Positions 63,328 to 64,000 of a DNA stretch of 64,000 bases are shown here, piece after piece. The notes under the pieces were generated by a model that did no database searches, was not told the origin of the DNA, and saw only the letters and a list, made by a program, of their open reading frames with translations. The stretch spans positions 186,001 to 250,000 of the forward strand of contig CANMVS010000001.1 of the NCBI GenBank assembly GCA_947501445.1, given 5' to 3'. This DNA is from an uncultured Rhizobiaceae group bacterium (GTDB lineage: Bacteria > Pseudomonadota > Alphaproteobacteria > Rhizobiales > Rhizobiaceae). Within the stretch, counting starts at the first letter, position 1. Each line of letters begins with the position of its first letter. The translations under genes and the position numbers were made by a program.

Positions 63328-64000
63328 TCAATAGCCCCTGCTCAAATTGACGCCTTCGGGAAGTTCTCCCGTTTCAATGTAACGGGCCACATTATCGGCG
63401 ACGATTGCCGATGCGGTCATTCTGTTTGTCGGACCTGATATATGCGGCAAGACCGTAATATTCTTGTGGCGCCACATCCGGCTGGTCCTGGGCAAAGGTT
63501 CGGTGCTGAACACATCCAGAACCGCATGATCAAGATGTGCACAGTCCAGACTGTCAAGCAGCGCATCCTCATCGAGGATCGGTCCGCGGGCAAAATTAAT
63601 CAGACTGGCACCTTTTTTCATCCTGCTGAACTGCGCCTGTCCGAGCAACCCGCGTGTCTGATCCGTCAACGGCGTCAATATCACAATAATGTCCGATTGC
63701 GTCAGCACCGCATCAAGACCCGGCGTTCCGGCATAGACACGTACGCCTTCAACCGGCGATCCCGACCGGCTCCAGCCGCAAACATCAAAATCCTGCTGCT
63801 GCAGACGGTGCGCTGCCATCTTCCCGAGATTGCCAAGCCCAAGGATGCCGATCGTGCGTTCACTGGCCAGCGGCAGATCGTGCGCCAGCCACTCGCTATT
63901 TGTTTGTTGCTCCCGGTAAAGCGGCATACCGCGGTGCAGGTATAGTGACCATGCAAGCACGGCCTCCGCCATTGATTTGGCCATTTGAGGGTCCTGCAGA
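63328..64000 (-). CDS. D-2-hydroxyacid dehydrogenase, GhrA-like (cut by the window edge)
   Basis: At least 224 residues of the C-terminal part of a glyoxylate/hydroxypyruvate reductase A-type enzyme; the frame continues past 64000 (codons before MAKSMAEAVL still read family-like DPQ). NAD motif GILGLGNLGKMAAHRLQ, catalytic Arg in INFARGPILDEDAL, Glu in VFSTEPLP and His in VLPHISGPT. It reduces small 2-keto acids. It lies 176 bp upstream of the TAXI receptor on the same strand. Confidence 0.9.
   Translation of the reverse strand, partial: LQDPQMAKSMAEAVLAWSLYLHRGMPLYREQQTNSEWLAHDLPLASERTIGILGLGNLGKMAAHRLQQQDFDVCGWSRSGSPVEGVRVYAGTPGLDAVLTQSDIIVILTPLTDQTRGLLGQAQFSRMKKGASLINFARGPILDEDALLDSLDCAHLDHAVLDVFSTEPLPRTSRMWRHKNITVLPHISGPTNRMTASAIVADNVARYIETGELPEGVNLSRGY

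Overview
The window reads as a contiguous piece of an alphaproteobacterial chromosome. The clues are a BioR/BioY biotin pair with a TTATAGATAA operator, a thiCOSGED operon behind a TPP riboswitch, a carnitine dehydrogenase fused to a thioesterase, a TAXI-type TRAP transporter, and operons packed with ATGA/TGATG overlaps. Base composition is moderate. I would place it in or near the Hyphomicrobiales, perhaps a marine lineage, but the sequence alone does not settle this. No rRNA, tRNA, CRISPR array, transposase or integrase is visible.

Layout. 1-7539 (minus) is one catabolic operon: a metal-dependent cyclase-family hydrolase, cupin, SDR, 3-hydroxyacyl-CoA dehydrogenase-like enzyme and a branched-chain-type ABC transporter. 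It is divergent from an IclR regulator, with a perfect 14-bp palindrome between them. 8652-10486 pairs a secreted GH114 glycosidase with an HDAC-like deacetylase, followed by a BASS symporter. 11556-17369 (minus) holds an RND efflux pump followed by an ECF sigma factor and two envelope proteins. 17487-20670 carries an aminotransferase, a RES/Xre toxin-antitoxin pair with an operator, and a secreted protein made of two copies of a four-cysteine repeat.

20891-28296 is a compact betaine island: GlxA/CdhR-type regulator, DUF849 cleavage enzyme, carnitine dehydrogenase-thioesterase fusion, acyl-CoA dehydrogenase, NDP-forming acyl-CoA synthetase and CaiD-like hydratase. Together these could take gamma-butyrobetaine through carnitine to glycine betaine. 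29322-31831 looks like a remnant phage-type immunity module (S24 repressor, two operators, small leftward genes). 31843-34423 is a divergent ABC-F ATPase and APH(6)-type kinase; the ABC-F leader has a leader ORF and a long hairpin that resemble an antibiotic-sensing attenuator.

35862-45054 is a cofactor block: TPP riboswitch, thiCOSGED, DUF1284, panC, panB, bioY, bioR. 45098-49782 is an XRE-cupin-controlled kbl-tdh operon ending in a non-pyrrolysine MttB homologue. Then come a LysR regulator, a cytochrome c', an orphan ZnuA with a His/Asp-repeat loop, a purine permease with ureidoglycine aminohydrolase, an alpha/beta hydrolase, a lipoprotein plus a multidomain lytic transglycosylase with an EF-hand tail, a GFA protein, a TAXI-TRAP transporter and a truncated GhrA-like dehydrogenase.

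A dispersed intergenic repeat of about 98 bp occurs four times (20672, 31009, 52881 and, on the minus strand, 60246), with a compensatory base change in its first stem. The best candidates for something undescribed are the ABC-F attenuator, the EF-hand transglycosylase/lipoprotein pair, this repeat family and the duplicated four-cysteine secreted protein.
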